NCBI GenBank assembly: GCA_005406025.1
Contig: BGZK01000156.1
Location: 124,001-188,000 of the forward strand
Length of the DNA: 64,000 nucleotides
Direction of reading: 5' to 3'
From: Eumeta japonica
Taxonomy: Eukaryota > Arthropoda > Insecta > Lepidoptera > Psychidae
In this document: positions 10,000-23,234 of the stretch, in pieces
Layout: the number at the start of each line of letters is the position of its first letter
How positions within the stretch are numbered: position 1 is the stretch's first letter
Position numbers and translations under genes: made by a program
Notes under the pieces: generated by a model
What the model saw: only the letters and a program-made list of their open reading frames with translations
The model's database searches: none
Told to the model about the DNA's origin: nothing

Positions 10000-12900
10000 A
10001 ATCACTTTTACTTTTATACCATTAGAACTGATATAAGATAATGTGGCGTCTGCCAGTATTAATCATTTTCGGTTTCCGTCGTGTTTGATTGTAATTACTA
10101 GTTATACACTACCCAAATGGGATGTGTCATGAAATTGTTTATTTCTGATTGCTTAAGTAACTCAAAAGAGATGGTTATCATAGAATGCTGATATTTAGTA
10201 ACTATCTAGGTCATTTTTGTGAACTAACAATTTCTACATCTACAATCTGACATGTCTAGAGTTAAAAAGATGCCTAAATTGTTATGTAAAATGAATATGC
10301 CTGTAATTACTATGTCAATTGTTTGTGTCACGAGCAATATATACAATTACATAAGAAAAGAGGCACTGTTTTATATTTAAAGTGATTAATATATAAACAA
10401 AATGTATTACAATAAACACGCGCGTCGATAGGTGATAAACTATACCTACACTCATTTCTTTGCTAATCTTATTTTATTATAGCAGAGAATTGCTATTAAA
10501 TAAATGAACGCGTAAACATCCCGGCGGGTCAAGAACCTTCAAACATTTTCCTGTTCTGATATATTTGTATCGTTGGTAGTTAGTTCGCCGCAAAATATTG
10601 GCTGCTCCGTGAAAATGATGATTGTTAGAAAGTTGTCATATTGTAAGCGAGGCATTGTTCGTGGAATTATGTGATTGTATACGCGAATTATGGCATCGCC
10701 GGCGCCCGCGATGTCATAATTCGGGTATACTGATGCATGACTTCCGGCAATCTTTTTATTTCAGATTGAAGGTGTTGGAATCGTGAGAGCCCTCGACGCT
10801 GCTAGGGACCAATTGTACCGATGCGATTACCAAACATGGGACCGAAGGTTTAAAATGCAGTACAACGCACGAAACTTTGCCGCTCTGAATCGCCTGCGAA
10901 TGATGTAGTTCGCAGGTGTTACGCTCATCGACCCTTCCTTCTTCTCACCCGCGTTCCTATTTTAAGACATTGCGACGCTTTCGTGACGAACTTCACAGCG
11001 AAAGAGTGTGTTATACTGTACCCTCCAAGGCAAGACTCCAGTTACATTACTCAAAACAACAAAGATATTAATTACATTTGATTAAGGCTGACGCCATGTT
11101 AATTTTTTTTCTTTATGTTCAAATTTGCCTAAATGAATTGGTAATTGCCTATTTTTTTTTTCTATAGCTTGAACCTCACAACCTAAAGACAGTAATTGTT
11201 ATATACAAAACCAAATGAAACTAAAAAACAATTAAATTTAGGAATATTAAAGAGAATTTTGTAAACAGATTGATCTATCTTTTTATTGGAACGAAATAAC
11301 ACCGATCGTGTAACAAAGCTCCATTCGGCAATAGGATAGGACGAGCTCGTCGTGACTGCAACTCGAAATACCGCATTACACGTTTATTTATTTCATCGCA
11401 TCGATCCATTTGTGCCTTTCGAATGTATCTACTGGATAAGATTCTGTTGTATACCTTAAGTTAATTATAATACATTAGTGCCGGCTTCTCGTGATTTGAA
11501 TTATAGATCAGCCGAGGAATCGCAGCGCTAACTTAGGACATTATTGTGGCGCTACTCCTCATAGGAGAGCCGCTAGAGACTAAAGAAACTAAATTCAGCT
11601 TTTTGTTTTTAATTAATTCTAAGAAGGGTGTTGCTGATTGAAAATGCTGACAAGTCGATAACACCATATGAGCCGTAGTTCATAAAAAAAAAAAATAGGT
11701 AATTACGATATAACCGGCCATTTTTAAGGATATTTATATTGATCAAGATCAAGGATGCGTTCACAAAAACAATCTCATAATACACCACGATTTTATTACA
11801 GTGGAATGGCTGTCATCGTCGATAGTACGTGATTGTTGTTATTGACTAATTTCAAGTTGCAACAAGCGGGACCCCGTCTCCGACATCCCAGGTTCCGTAC
11901 CGACCGACGAAACGATGTGAGTTTTGTAATCGTACTAAGCTTAACTCAAACACGTATTGCATTAATCTTTATTAATTATAAATTTGAAAAAAAATGATCT
12001 AAAGCAATGTGGAGACGATTATATATACTGAGCGAAAGGGCCGTGATTTGACCGTTACTACTGGCAACGGAAAATTGTGGATATCTAGAAAATTAGTGAA
12101 CAGATTTTGATCAAAATAATTTTTAATAAGCTTATATACTTTTTTTAGTTTCTTAAAACGCTTGCCTGAAAAGTTAAAAGTAGAAGGAAACAAAGCAACT
12201 TTGAAGAATAATAAATCAGAAAATATGTACCACGAGAAAAACTTATTTAGAAACTTTTAAATAACTATTCAATGACACTCCGACGATACTGTGTGAAGTA
12301 TTCCCAAATTTTAAATTATAATTTTATCGCATATTTCTTGCATAAATTCATCGAAAATTGATGAAAAACTAGAGGAGTTACGAGGCTGTGACATTACGTA
12401 AGAACAGACCTATCGTCAGAATGAAACTATAGAAATGCCTTTTTGGTGTTTGACTACGGAACCCTATAAAAGTATGTGCTTGAGATTTAGCGTCCGTTTT
12501 GTAAGGTATTAACGATATGACATATTATTACATTGTATTTTCATTATGTTTTTTGAAATTCCGTACTTTACCGTCTTTAGGATATAAATGGTATAATAGG
12601 TAAATAAGCGAAAATAATAAGAGTCATTGTCGTTATACATATGAAAAATAAATATAATAACAGAAGCTGTCACGAAAAGTTAACTTATTTTCCTTAATTA
12701 TTTTTTACTGTAAATTTTATTTTGTTATTATACGCGATTATTTGTAAATACTATTTATTTTAAAATACATGTAAAGATTTTAAGGTAGGTTTCCAAATAT
12801 TGCAATCAGAAATGGTTATCGCGTGCAAACGGGTAGATCCCTGCATTTCGTCACTTGGTATATTTAAGTGTCTACTTCTCGCCGATCTGTTTGTGGTACA

Positions 12901-13400
12901 AAGAAATTGAGGTACATCAAATTCGCAAATAAAATACTTTGTAGATATCGCTGGTACCCCAACCTGGTACAATTGTAATTCCAATGAACATATTTAAAAA
13001 TGGAGCGGTAAAAGGAAAAGTCACATAAATGGAATAAATACATAGTAAATAATAGTGCCTGCCCAACCGAGCTTTATTCGGCATCTCTCTTGTTTTCCGT
13101 GGGAATGTGGGAATATACATGATACCTCCCACAGGAAAACTTCCTCGAGATCGTTTCCAAAAATAAATGTCGAATACGTAATATACGTACGCGAAATATG
13201 TATAAAAAATTAACCTGCTGTCTACTTTCACGCTGATAGTGGTATGTGGTGCTATCTGTTGTTGACGACGTCACGTTGAACCTGCTTGTACCACGGGACT
13301 ATATCAACAATGCAACCACACCGAAATTCTTCAATATGATGCAACACTGCAAAATATTTTTAACAGAGTTTTTGTGATGAGGGGATCTATATACACGAAC
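10000..13400. other. non-coding DNA with scattered repeat traces
   Basis: No gene was recognised. An imperfect 24-bp-arm inverted repeat lies at 10677-10730 (GTATACGCGAATTATGGCAT against ATGTCATAATTCGGGTATAC) around a GGCGCC centre. The 10780-11000 block is less AT-rich and unassigned. A fragment near 12455 (CGGAACCCTATAAAAGTATG) resembles the AGGGTTCC repeat. A 104-codon minus-strand frame at 12917-13231 has no coding signature. Confidence 0.5.
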
Positions 13401-13449
13401 TTAAAGAGTAAAACGTTATCAAAACACAGAATATGGTGGGCTATGTATA

Positions 13450-13705
13450 TATAGGGCTATATATATATAAGAGAAACGCCACTGACTAACTGACTCATCA
13501 TAAGACCTCCGAAACTATAGATCCGGTGGACTTGAACTTTGGCATAAGTAATCTTTTCTGGATGTAAACGCTCATCAAGATCGGATTTCAGGCCAATCCT
13601 ATTAAAAAAAAAACATTCTTTTACCGTCACATATACTAGCCCCCTACGCCCTATCTTTGTAATGCCTACGCGTTCGGGGCTGCGGGCAAAAACTAGTATA
13701 TATTA
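13450..13705 (+). repeat. interspersed repeat fragment ending GCGGGCAAAAACTAGT
   Basis: It begins near CTGACTAACTGACTCATCAT, continues with GAACTTTGGCATAAGTAATC, and ends at 13697 with GCTGCGGGCAAAAACTAGTA. The start and end are in the style of an arthropod repeat whose other copies here are at 42390, 49700, 53885 and 59146. Confidence 0.5.
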
Positions 13706-13739
13706 CATGTGGTAGAGCTATCTTGTGTTTAACTCGACT

Positions 13740-14070
13740 GTAACAAGAAAATGGGTCGGCTCGTCCGGACAGATACCACACTCTCACGGAATACAGACGC
13801 GAAGCAACCGTTTGCGCTGTTGCATTTCGTCCGGGAACTGAGAGTTCTGGTGGTGCATCCTCTCTCCATCAGCCCTTCATCGAATATTCTATTCCTAGCC
13901 AAGAGGACGGCAAAGCATCGGTGACCCCTCTGACTATGCGAGTGTCCATGGCAGTCGGTGACCGCCTTTAACCACCTGACAAAAGATCGTCGGAATCCTG
14001 AGTGCCGTTTCCGAGATACCAGTGCGTAAATTTATATACATACAAGAATTCGTTCACTTACGAGTAATAA
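13740..14070 (+). repeat. TE fragment with CAGTCGGTGACCGC and GTTTCCGAGATAC tail
   Basis: It contains GGCAGTCGGTGACCGCCTTT and, at 14005-14060, CGTTTCCGAGATACCAGTGC followed by GTAAATTTATATACATACAA. The last part is repeated at 47128-47190 (CGTTTCCGAGATAATAACGT, ATAAATTTATCTATATACAA). It looks like pieces of non-LTR elements or SINEs; no frame survives. Confidence 0.5.
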
Positions 14071-14094
14071 TATGTCGGTAAACGTGCGTAGCGT

Positions 14095-14310
14095 ATTCGG
14101 GTCGAATGCCGAAAGCGTTGTTCGTTTACGATGACGTCGAGTTCGCGGCACACGGGCGACGCCGGCGTGCCGCGCGCCGCTGCGGTTTTGTGAAAATTCC
14201 AGTTTTCACAACGAGCCATGGCAATATCCACCTCGACTTGAGAAATATTAGTATGCAGTATACTGCTAACGGCAGCGCGATGTGACAGCCTACAGGGGCG
14301 CGGTCGGTTA
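14095..14310. promoter_or_regulatory. CpG-rich patch, possible promoter or first exon
   Basis: The GC content is well above the surroundings, with dense CpG at 14131-14190 (for example GACGCCGGCGTGCCGCGCGC). A 20-codon ATG frame runs from 14131 to 14193. No TATA or initiator placement could be fixed, and it may instead be a decayed repeat. Confidence 0.2.
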
Positions 14311-14317
14311 CAGGCGC

Positions 14318-14383
14318 AGAGTAAGCTATTTAAACAGCCGAAAAAAGAAGAATCTTTTTTAGGCTGTTTAAATAGCTTACTCT
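14318..14383. repeat. 29-bp-arm hairpin with one mismatch
   Basis: AGAGTAAGCTATTTAAACAG from 14318 pairs with the reverse complement ending at 14383. One G/T mismatch interrupts an otherwise perfect 29-bp stem, and the loop is about 8 nt. Confidence 0.9.
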
Positions 14384-14761
14384 ATTTCTAGAACGGATAC
14401 AGATTTCGCGTTCATTCATATCTAAACGAGCTACGTACACATCCGTAATCAGTATGATACCGGTACGGTATGATTCATACCGTACATACTTCTGTAGAAA
14501 TATTAAGATTTATTCGTTGTCTCTAATTAGAAGGAACAGTGTCTCTGTCTACCCTTCTAGAAAATAGGTGTGAGTTATATTATTATTATAGAAAAATTAT
14601 TCCATAATATAAAGAGTTTCTATATATTGATTAACCTATGACATAAATAATGCCATGATGAATATGATGTAATTTCTATTGAGATCTTGACCAATTAGAA
14701 AAGTTACACCACGCGAACGAAAAGAACGAAAACAAAAGAAAGAGAACGAAAATTTTTTAGT

Positions 14762-15785
14762 ATTTTATATAAAGTCAAGATAATTGTTTATTCATATTTC
14801 GTTTACATTTAATTATAATATAATTCTATGCAGTTTTGTTCAACGACTTGTCGACATTTTGTAGGTAGTGACATAATCCCATTGTTGTAAAAATTTTAGG
14901 ATTTCTGATTAAAAAACTTCTTAAGTAAATTCATGAAGTACATCCTTAGTGCTTATTGATAGCTGACGCGCGCATGATGCGTTCCATTTCCCGCCCGTTC
15001 CGTTATTTGAGCCTCGCACGGAGCGTACGCACGGCGATATTGATCCAGCTACGGATCCACCCGTCCGCGCGCAGTCAACGACCGGACGCGCGGTTTTATA
15101 GGTTTAGGTATTTTGTTATAAAGTGTTACGTTTACGATAATGACGTTTTTGAAGCTAAGATTGCGTGTGATTAATAGTGAAGAGTTTTATAACAATGTCT
15201 TTCACTGCTATCGGACGGAATATCGATGACATAGTTGATCAGATGTATCTATCCCTCAACAAAATCAATAATTTTGACAGTCGTCTCTTGAAGTTAACCT
15301 AGCACTACCTAAAGAATATAGAAGAGACCGGGACAGGTAAAAATTTGATGGTGCAAGGTCAGAGAATTTGCCGATCTTGCTCTACTTATTCTAAAATGGC
15401 ATCGACTTTATTCGTAACAGATCGACTAGAGCGGGGCTGGTTCATGTTTTACATCAAAATTACCGGACTGAAAACGCTCGAACCAGTTTTATGCTAATCT
15501 TAGCGACACTGAATTAGGTCCATAAACGTCACAATTTTTTTTCAGGGCTTGTGTCGCATTTTACCCTTTTTTTAAATAAAAATTCGAATTCATATATTCG
15601 ATACATATTGAATTTTTAAGTTCAATACATGTGATTCATTTTGGGGGACAGAACACCAACAGAAAATTGGCGGCATACCATTTTCACTTTTTATTTTTCT
15701 TTCTTTTAACATGTTATCTATTTAATATAGCACAACCAAAGAGATTTTATTACAAATTTTCACTTATAAAATACAAAAAAACTTA
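14762..15785 (-). pseudogene. mariner-family element, copy C (deleted, with insert)
   Basis: This is a non-functional relic of a mariner-type DNA transposon, whose transposase normally cuts and re-inserts the element at TA sites. It aligns by eye with the longer copy at 57001-58229 in blocks: 14790-14919 and 15267-15360 match its 3' part, and 15370-15785 its 5' part, including the AAAATGGCATCGAC segment and the 5' untranslated CCAAAGAGATTTTA. The central transposase region is missing (junction near 15360-15370), so the catalytic core is absent. A roughly 350-bp GC-rich sequence (14920-15266) interrupts the 3' part. Orientation is minus, like the other two copies. Confidence 0.75.
14920..15266. 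other. GC-rich insert inside mariner copy C
   Basis: This block is absent from the other two mariner copies. It is CpG-rich at 14955-15110 (CTGACGCGCGCATGATGCG, GGACGCGCGGTTTTATAGG) and AT-rich at its edges. A 72-codon plus-strand frame (14956-15174) has no recognisable motif. I see no terminal inverted repeats or target duplication, so its nature is open. Confidence 0.5.
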
Positions 15786-15797
15786 TGATACGAATAT

Positions 15798-15837
15798 AAA
15801 AAAAACATTTAATATGAATACATTAAATGTTTTTTAA
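15798..15837. repeat. short A/T hairpin
   Basis: AAAAAACATTTAAT pairs with ATTAAATGTTTTTT around a short loop, at the outer 5' edge of mariner copy C. It may be chance pairing of homopolymer tracts. Confidence 0.5.
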
Positions 15838-15899
15838 TTACATATATTAAACGTTTGAGCTAAATAACGAACTGATTTGTTTTATATAATATCGTTTTG

Positions 15900-17370
15900 T
15901 CACGTTTTATCTGCCCCATTCATGAGGCACGCGCTTCCACGACTTTCGAAATAAGAAGGGCGAAATAAGAAGGTGGAAGGGTGTCCACGACCTTCTCATC
16001 GCACCATCAGGTGTATGGCCTTCGGTCTCACTCGCGCTGGTCCAGTGAGGAGTGCTGGTGCCTCGTTATCGGTGTGATGACGTCCGCGACGGGTTTCTTA
16101 AGATACTCCGCTAGGTACGGAGTATATAATTTGAGTTACTATTGTATAATATATCACCTTTATATTGCATGGAGTGATATTTTATTGGAAATCGACAGTA
16201 AAGTTTATATGTAGAAGACCGTCTTTATAATATGTTAATAAGATTTCTTATTTGTGGAAAAACGATTTGTAAAATAAAAAGGGGATTGATGAGTGTAATC
16301 TACATTTTAATTACAACGTTAAATGCTTTGAAGTCTTCATTATACGTTTGTTAATTGTTGTTTTTGAGTCCAATGTTTGTTTATTTATAAAACGCATTTA
16401 TAATGTATAATTGAAATTCGAGACTAACTTGTATTCAATATTTTATTAGAACAATATAACTGTAATGAAACTGTAACTCATATTAAATATTTTATTAGAA
16501 TAATGATTTTATTTCCATTGTCAATAAATTAGTTTAATCTGTTTTATTTTTATCTAACGGATACAGACTTAATTTTTTTCGAGGTATAAATATTTTTAAC
16601 TTTACAAAATTTTTGTTTAGAATTGAATGGAAATGCATTCACGAACTTCCCTTTAACAATACAAATATTTTTTGCGGAGAGTACAATACTTTTTAAAATT
16701 TACGATAAAATGCACACAAAAGTGTCTCTCCAAGTTTGCTATCCACTATTGCCTTACGCCGTCTCCTCAGGAGACAATCCTATTAGTTTTTATTTTATTT
16801 ACATATTATTACTATTTTTATATACTAGTATTAATCAACTGCTAAATCATTTGCGTTTTGAACAGTCTCAACAATCATCAAATGTGTTGATGTGTGTTGT
16901 GTTGAAACATCAAATTTGCAACAAATTTTGTTGACGCAAATCGATACTCAAAAACGGATCGAGTCGTCCGAATTTACCGTATTCGACGCCTTTTGTTGCC
17001 TAAATTACGGCAGTTGTCGTTTCGTATGGAAAACGGAACAAGAAAAAAATTAAATGTACAGACGTACGGTAGTCATTACCGTATTTTAAAATACGGTAAT
17101 CAGTGTGCACGGTGTTGACCTTTTCGACGGTCGGTCATTAAAGGCCATTAGAAGATGAACGTCATATCTCATTAAATTATCCTTGGGCATCGTGATTATA
17201 TAGTTTTTATCTATACCCTTTGAATTTGTTCAAACTTTTGACAGATCCTATTGAGGAACATAACGCGCGTTACTTGTTTCTATATCCGGTCTCTATTTAC
17301 GGAGGGAATACGCGATTTTATTAGGATTTATGCTGGATTTTTGTATCTCATTTGATCGGCTGGTATAATA
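15900..17370. other. non-coding DNA
   Basis: No gene was recognised. 15930-16110 is less AT-rich and holds a short duplicated phrase (CGAAATAAGAAG twice at 15947-15972); it may be a decayed LINE fragment. Near 16435-16500 the phrase ATATTTTATTAGAA occurs twice. The 103-codon frame at 16623-16934 has no coding character. 17070-17100 carries the palindrome TACCGTATTTTAAAATACGG. Confidence 0.45.
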
Positions 17371-17379
17371 TTCTTTATT

Positions 17380-17700
17380 TCAGAAGATGTAATGGTAAGA
17401 ACTTTACGTTTGGAAGATGTAGTTACTAGAGTAGAGAAAGGAAGGTTGCATTGGTTTCGCCATCTGGAGATGGTGAATGAAAGTAGACTGACAAAACTTT
17501 ATAGAGCGAACGTGTGTGATGAGAAAGTCGACAAGGATCGCTCTAAGATACCTTATGCAGACCAAATTGGTGACATATTAAAGAGGGCCATGTTTTCAGC
17601 ACCCGAAACCGACAGCTTGCATGAAAAGATTGATGCCTGTCAGTGAAACAAGAGGTGTGTGCACGGATTGTACCATGGGGAAATCTGTGATTTCTGGCAA
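17380..17700 (+). pseudogene. 3' fragment of a non-LTR retrotransposon (LINE) ORF
   Basis: The frame 17392-17646 encodes a decayed C-terminus of a LINE reverse-transcriptase polyprotein. It contains RLHWFRHLEMVNESRLTKLY, then YADQIGDILKRAMFS and SLHEKIDACQ. This matches the C-terminal pattern (WFGHLERM...RLTK...ADQIG.ILKK) that I know from lepidopteran LINEs. A second copy on the opposite strand at 55505-55865 shares it at the DNA level (AAGATGTAGT, CATCTGGAGA, GCAGACCAAAT). The element is 5'-truncated; the upstream catalytic domain is absent and the 3' end after 17640 has decayed. Confidence 0.75.
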
Positions 17701-20339
17701 CCATTTCACGTAATAAGGGTGAATATAAAAAAAAGGATAACAAAAAAATATTTATTCATTCTCCATTAAGTAGGTTTACGCTTTTGCTGTTAATTTTTCT
17801 CATTCTGCAGATACATTCGACAGCTGCAAAGTGATGAATTTAGAAGAGAGCTCGAAGAGTATTCAAGTAATTTGATTTGTAAAAAATTACAGTAGTAGTG
17901 AATAAAGCATACAAATATAAATTTCGATGAAAACATTTGACGACATACGTGAAATGAGATTTTTTTCGTGTTGGTTTACTAGTCGGACTGTATATAACAA
18001 TCCAGCAATATTTTTTAGTTATTTTATTTTCATTTCATACAAAACGTAAGTCGTAAAGAATTTTTAGGGCCGTGAATTTGATTAAAACAATAAATTCTAT
18101 ACATGGCAAAGACAAACATTTGTGTAATTTACTCTTTATTTAAATACAATAATTTACGTATAGTTTATGGTAAACTAAAACGTAACAATTCGCCACACTG
18201 ATTTAATAAACAATTTCGCCCGTACGCTTGAACAAATATATCAATTTAATTCTTTAGTAGTATTTTGTGTAACAAATTCAATATGGTACAATTTTATTGT
18301 ACTAAAATAAAATTAAAACGAACAGATACTTAATAACAAGTTTCTTGTGCCTATATCAAAATACCACTTATAGCATAATAATTATAGATATTTATAAACA
18401 AAAAAAAATGTGAGTGAGACGGGATGAGGGTGGGGTAAATTATTATTGGATTGGATATGGGCTAAGTCGACGGACTTGAGAATCTCATGCTTGAATTATT
18501 AATAATTAATTATTATTTCGAACTATGTGAACAGTGTAATCAATAATCACTTTGTTTGTTGAGTGACAGGCATTGATCAACTAAAATCATCTCGTGAGAA
18601 AGCCGCGTTAATTTTAGGTTTCAAAACAATATGAGCAAGATCTTCGATTACTCCATCAAACATGACATTTGCTTATGAATATTTAAAATGCACGACATAT
18701 CACATAGCCGTTAGCTTTGTTACTCCATTTTTATGACATGTTTACGTCGTCTGTCGAATTAAGTGGGTCGTTTATTACCTGAGTTAAAACAGTTCAGTTT
18801 TATGTTCGTTATTTCGCATGAACTTAGCTCTTCGTCTGGTGTCGAATTTGTCAACATTATCATTTGTTAATGTTGACGATGTCGAATAGCCCTTACATGG
18901 TTTTATTCATATGTAAGTAACTTTTAAATGTTTTTTTATATATTTCATAGGTGTTTAGAAATAACTGAAAAGTGGACTCTCATAAGTTTGGCGAATCTGG
19001 GAGGAGGCCTATCTCGGCCCTTTGCTCAGGTCAAATCTCAAATACTTTTCAAATAGTCAAATCCCAAATATAAGTCTTGAAATGTGTTCGATGACTAGAA
19101 GGAACCAACAAATAATACTTATAACAGGTTCGATCCTGATTTGTTTAATGTTGTTAGATTTGCCTTGTACTGAGAAATTTCTGCTGTATCTTCGTGACAG
19201 TAGAATGGGGTTTGTACAACTCGAGTCTAATAACGTAATTAAAAAGTTACTTTTACCACAGAAAAGCCACTAAATATAACTTTTGGAAGTAAAATGTCGT
19301 TTTAGGGCCACTTTGGTCTGACCTACCGGTACAAATGCAGCGCAGTCTCTTTATTTCTTCATATGAACTGTAATTGGGTCATTTTCATGTCAAATCAGCA
19401 TAATGTTGGATCGATCCCTTTTAATTTTCAAAATTTTCGAGTCTAGTTTTGTGAAAAGCTTCGCTCTATCGTATAATAAACTCCTGCTGAATGAATAAAG
19501 ATTTTTTACGAAGTTATATACATAATTAAAAATTTCCAGTTTTTTTATTAACTCGAAAATCGTTATAAATACAGATTTATTTAGGGGGTTAGTATTATTT
19601 AGGTAATTATGTATATGATAATTTCAAGTTTCTTCGTATATAACAATATTGGAGAGAATACCTATTTATTTTAACTTTGTATTTAAGAGCATCCGACAAA
19701 AGGATTTTGAAGTGTGGTAAGATTGTCCATTTTTTGAAAACACAAAAAAAATGCTTATCAATATACATTATTTTAAGATCAGTGTATCGAGATTTGTGTA
19801 ATATGAAACAAGAAACGAAAATCTAAAAATATTTAGTATGTGAATATTTTTACATAGATCAAAACATAAGACAATTTTATTTTTATGATAATTATGAATA
19901 TGAATATAAATTATATTCGCATAATTCCAATAATAATATTGAAATAAATACACAATGTTCAGTATTTTAACCCAGCTGGTGCCAATAGTGTATTTGGAGC
20001 TTGAGTGAAAAACAACTTTCCTGTTTTCGACCAATTCACGGAGAACTTTTTCTTCAAGGGTATTTTATTTTAAAGCAGCTATCATGTTTATGGCATTGTC
20101 GTCCTCACTTTAATATACAAATATGTATATATATTTGTAAATTATATACAAATTTGTATTATATCAACTTGGGACCAGATTGTGATGTATCCATTTCCGA
20201 AGACATTATTAGTATTAACCTATTTTATTTGTATTTACTCAACAGCCGTTATTTATTCTTTGTATTTATTAACCCCACCATAACTCCGAGTTCTGGATAT
20301 ATTTTTTAATATTATGATTACATGATAAATTATAAATTA

Positions 20340-20560
20340 ATTATAATTTTAACTAAGGGACCTTTATGACCCCTTAAATATGCATAAAAGGCTTAAATAT
20401 GAATAAAACAGGGTGCGCGGTTAACAGGGTTACGAATTCTGTATTAAAATAAGTAATGCAAAAGACAAAAATTACGGTCTGTTGTAGTTGTATAAATGGA
20501 ATGCACAATTGTGGTGTAACCTAATTAAATTTTCATTTACTTTTAATTTTTTGAATATCA
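20340..20560 (+). repeat. interspersed repeat family Z, copy 1
   Basis: It shares the phrases AATAAAACAGGGT, GGTTAAC/GGTTTAAC, AAAGACAAAAA and a following TCTGTTGTAG/TTTGTTCTGG with 24225-24430, in the same orientation and spacing. The class is unknown. Confidence 0.5.
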
Positions 20561-22050
20561 ACAATTTGGCTAAAATTATTATTAGTACATATTTACAATT
20601 CAAAGTGTTTTTGGATTACGTTTTTCTATAGTGATACCGTAGATTTTTACATGTCACTAAATAAAAACCATCTAATTATTACTTTCTTTTGCTTCAAAAA
20701 TTAGGAAATATAAAATAAAACAAAAAGTGTAATGAAATTGTATCTTTCGCTATATAAGTATATAGTCGTATATACCGTAGTCTTTTAAAGGTTTTACTCG
20801 CTTTATTATAGGGCAGTGCCATTTGATTCTACGTGTATTTATGTAGAGTGCGGTTTGGCATTTGCGTAGTAAGCCATGTGACTACAAAAGCCCTTAATTG
20901 TTCTCAAAGAACTGTGGCGGACGCACAATAAAATTATTCCACAGGTGTTGCTTTTTATACCTTTTTGGGATGCTATGTTGATAACTTAGTAACAAACAAG
21001 AAAACCGAATTCGATGATGATTCTATTTCGGCTTGTTTATTTATAGCTAACGTACCTATCGATGTTTCTCATACGAAATATATTTTCTTATGAAAAACAT
21101 CGATATAGTAACTGATTTCGTGATTAATATTTCTAACGAATGCTTCAGTCAGGTCTCTTATATACTACTTTCAATAATGATATTAAAAGATATAAATAAG
21201 TATAAGCAAATGAATAGGTCAGTGTCATTCTTTACAATATTCTTTATGAAACATTTATTAGTGTCAAAGTGTGCTGTCAAATTTACATGTTTAGATAAAC
21301 TTTGCAGTCACGGCATGCAAGTTCGCCATTTTGTTTGATGTTCCAGTTTCAAAATGGCCGTACTACGGCAAATGTTTGCGCACGCTCTGTACACTTTGTG
21401 CAATTCTGTCAGACTCGTCCGTCCGTGTGCTCTGACAAAATATTGGCAGCTTAAACCTTTTTAATGTCATGGAGTCAAAGTAATTAAGAGTCCATTATTA
21501 CGTAAAACTATGCGTCGAAAATAAATTAAGCCTATGGGCTATTTAAGGATTAGACTTTTAAATTACCTAATGAATGCTTTTAAGTAATGATTGTACGGGG
21601 TCATAGTTCACATTTTCAATGGTTCAATCTCGAGGAACAAAAACGTCATTTTCGAGATGTGAACATTACAGATTGCAAAGTACTGAAGATGCAGTGTAAT
21701 AAATAGAGTTCAATTAAAATGTTAATATACACGCATAAAATATTTATAAAATTATAATAAAATATTGGGCTTGATCCAGAAATATACTTATAAAATTATG
21801 GAGAGAAAATTGTTGTGAAAGCATTGCGTTTGATTCTGGAAATAGTGAAAAACGTTTTAAAATGAAAAACTACTGGATCCAGGTGTGTATTGAATGGATA
21901 CAAATTGCGGTAAAAATTGAGAAAAGAATATGCAAACACGAAAACGAAAAAAGGTTTATATCTTTTGTTTTGTCCAATATTTAAACCATTTTGAACAAAA
22001 AAAATTGTAAAAACTGCTGTTTTCATTTACGTGTGACCGCCTGTGACACG

Positions 22051-22076
22051 GTCAGGGGGGGGGGGAGGGGGAGGGT
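22051..22076 (+). repeat. G-run tract (possible quadruplex)
   Basis: A run of 11 G, then A, 5 G, A and 3 G. It is the longest G run in the window and lies in an otherwise AT-rich region. Confidence 0.9.
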
Positions 22077-23234
22077 CAAAAAGCTTATAAAAGAAAATAT
22101 TTTAGCAATACACAATTGTGTGTTGTTTAAAAATTTGTGATAACCCTATAAGCTTACATTAATTCTTTGGTTTTCGTTTTACCTTTGCTCATAATGTAAT
22201 CCGTCTCGAATTCACTGCAGCATTTTATTATACATAAAATAAAACGTACAAAGGTTCGCAAATACTAAATTGAAGAGTCCCAACTAATAGACATTGAAAA
22301 ATAATTTCGTCTAGTATTACTTTCTAATTCTTTCTGTTATCTCTCTTTTTAATTCATATGTCTTTTAAGTGTAAATTACAGGAAAAAGTAAAATAAAAAA
22401 CTAGAATAGAACTCAATTGTAATTCTCAGTATCAAGCATTTATAACTGATGATCAGAAGTTTAAGAATGAGAATTAAGTTTCTTGTTTCAATTATTTGGT
22501 TCAACAAATTAAATTTTTTATACGATTACTTTGATTTCCATTCGAAGTTCGATTTTGTATACCCGTAAATCGAAGTTAAATTGATTTTAAAAAGAATTGG
22601 ATAAACATTGAATTCTGGAAAAATTTATATTTAGCAATGGTTCTGCATCTTTGAAGGTTTGTTGTATTTTTTATTTTATTTTAGTCATCTCACTTATGGT
22701 TGAAGAGACTGTTTGAAATTTATGCTTTAACCTAAGTTGTGTAATTGATGAGTGTTAGTGAATCACGTTAATTTTTATCGATAATAAAAAAGTCTATAAT
22801 TTATCAAATTATCATAATCAAACTACAATCTGGATATGCCGCGACTACAATTTCTCTTTCCTCACAAAACTCATATTCCTAAAGTTGGACCTCTTCTAAT
22901 ATGATAGTTCAAATTCTTTAAGAAAATGTTCATGTATTCTTCGGCAATAAAACTACATTTGTGAAGTTCTCTAAATTAAAATAAGGATTAAATCTCGGAT
23001 TGAAAGTCACAAAATTTAAAATGTTTCTATATACATTCGTTTTTGCGTTCTAAACACTTGTTAAAGTTTCATATAAATTCGCGTCCACGTGTCAAGGTAT
23101 AAAATTCGAAGGTAACTAAAATCGATTTCTTATAAATATGTCGTTTATTATGCATTTTATGCCATAAAAGGCTGTTATGAAATATGAGAATCATAAAATT
23201 TGCTATAATCTTAGTCTGATACATTTTTTTTAAT

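Larger units (their letters stand above)
17750..23230. other. long AT-rich non-coding stretch
   Basis: No gene or complete element was recognised. Near 18985-19015 GGCGAATCTGGGAGGAGGCC resembles a LINE 3' fragment. The 19500-19640 segment has loosely inverted phrases (GAAGTTATATACATAATTA / TAATTATGTATAT). The remainder is A/T-rich sequence with frames under 105 codons and no coding bias. Confidence 0.5.

Noticed and set aside
16623..16934. 103-codon plus-strand frame
   Set aside because: It has no coding bias, no motif and no splice context, and lies in AT-rich DNA.
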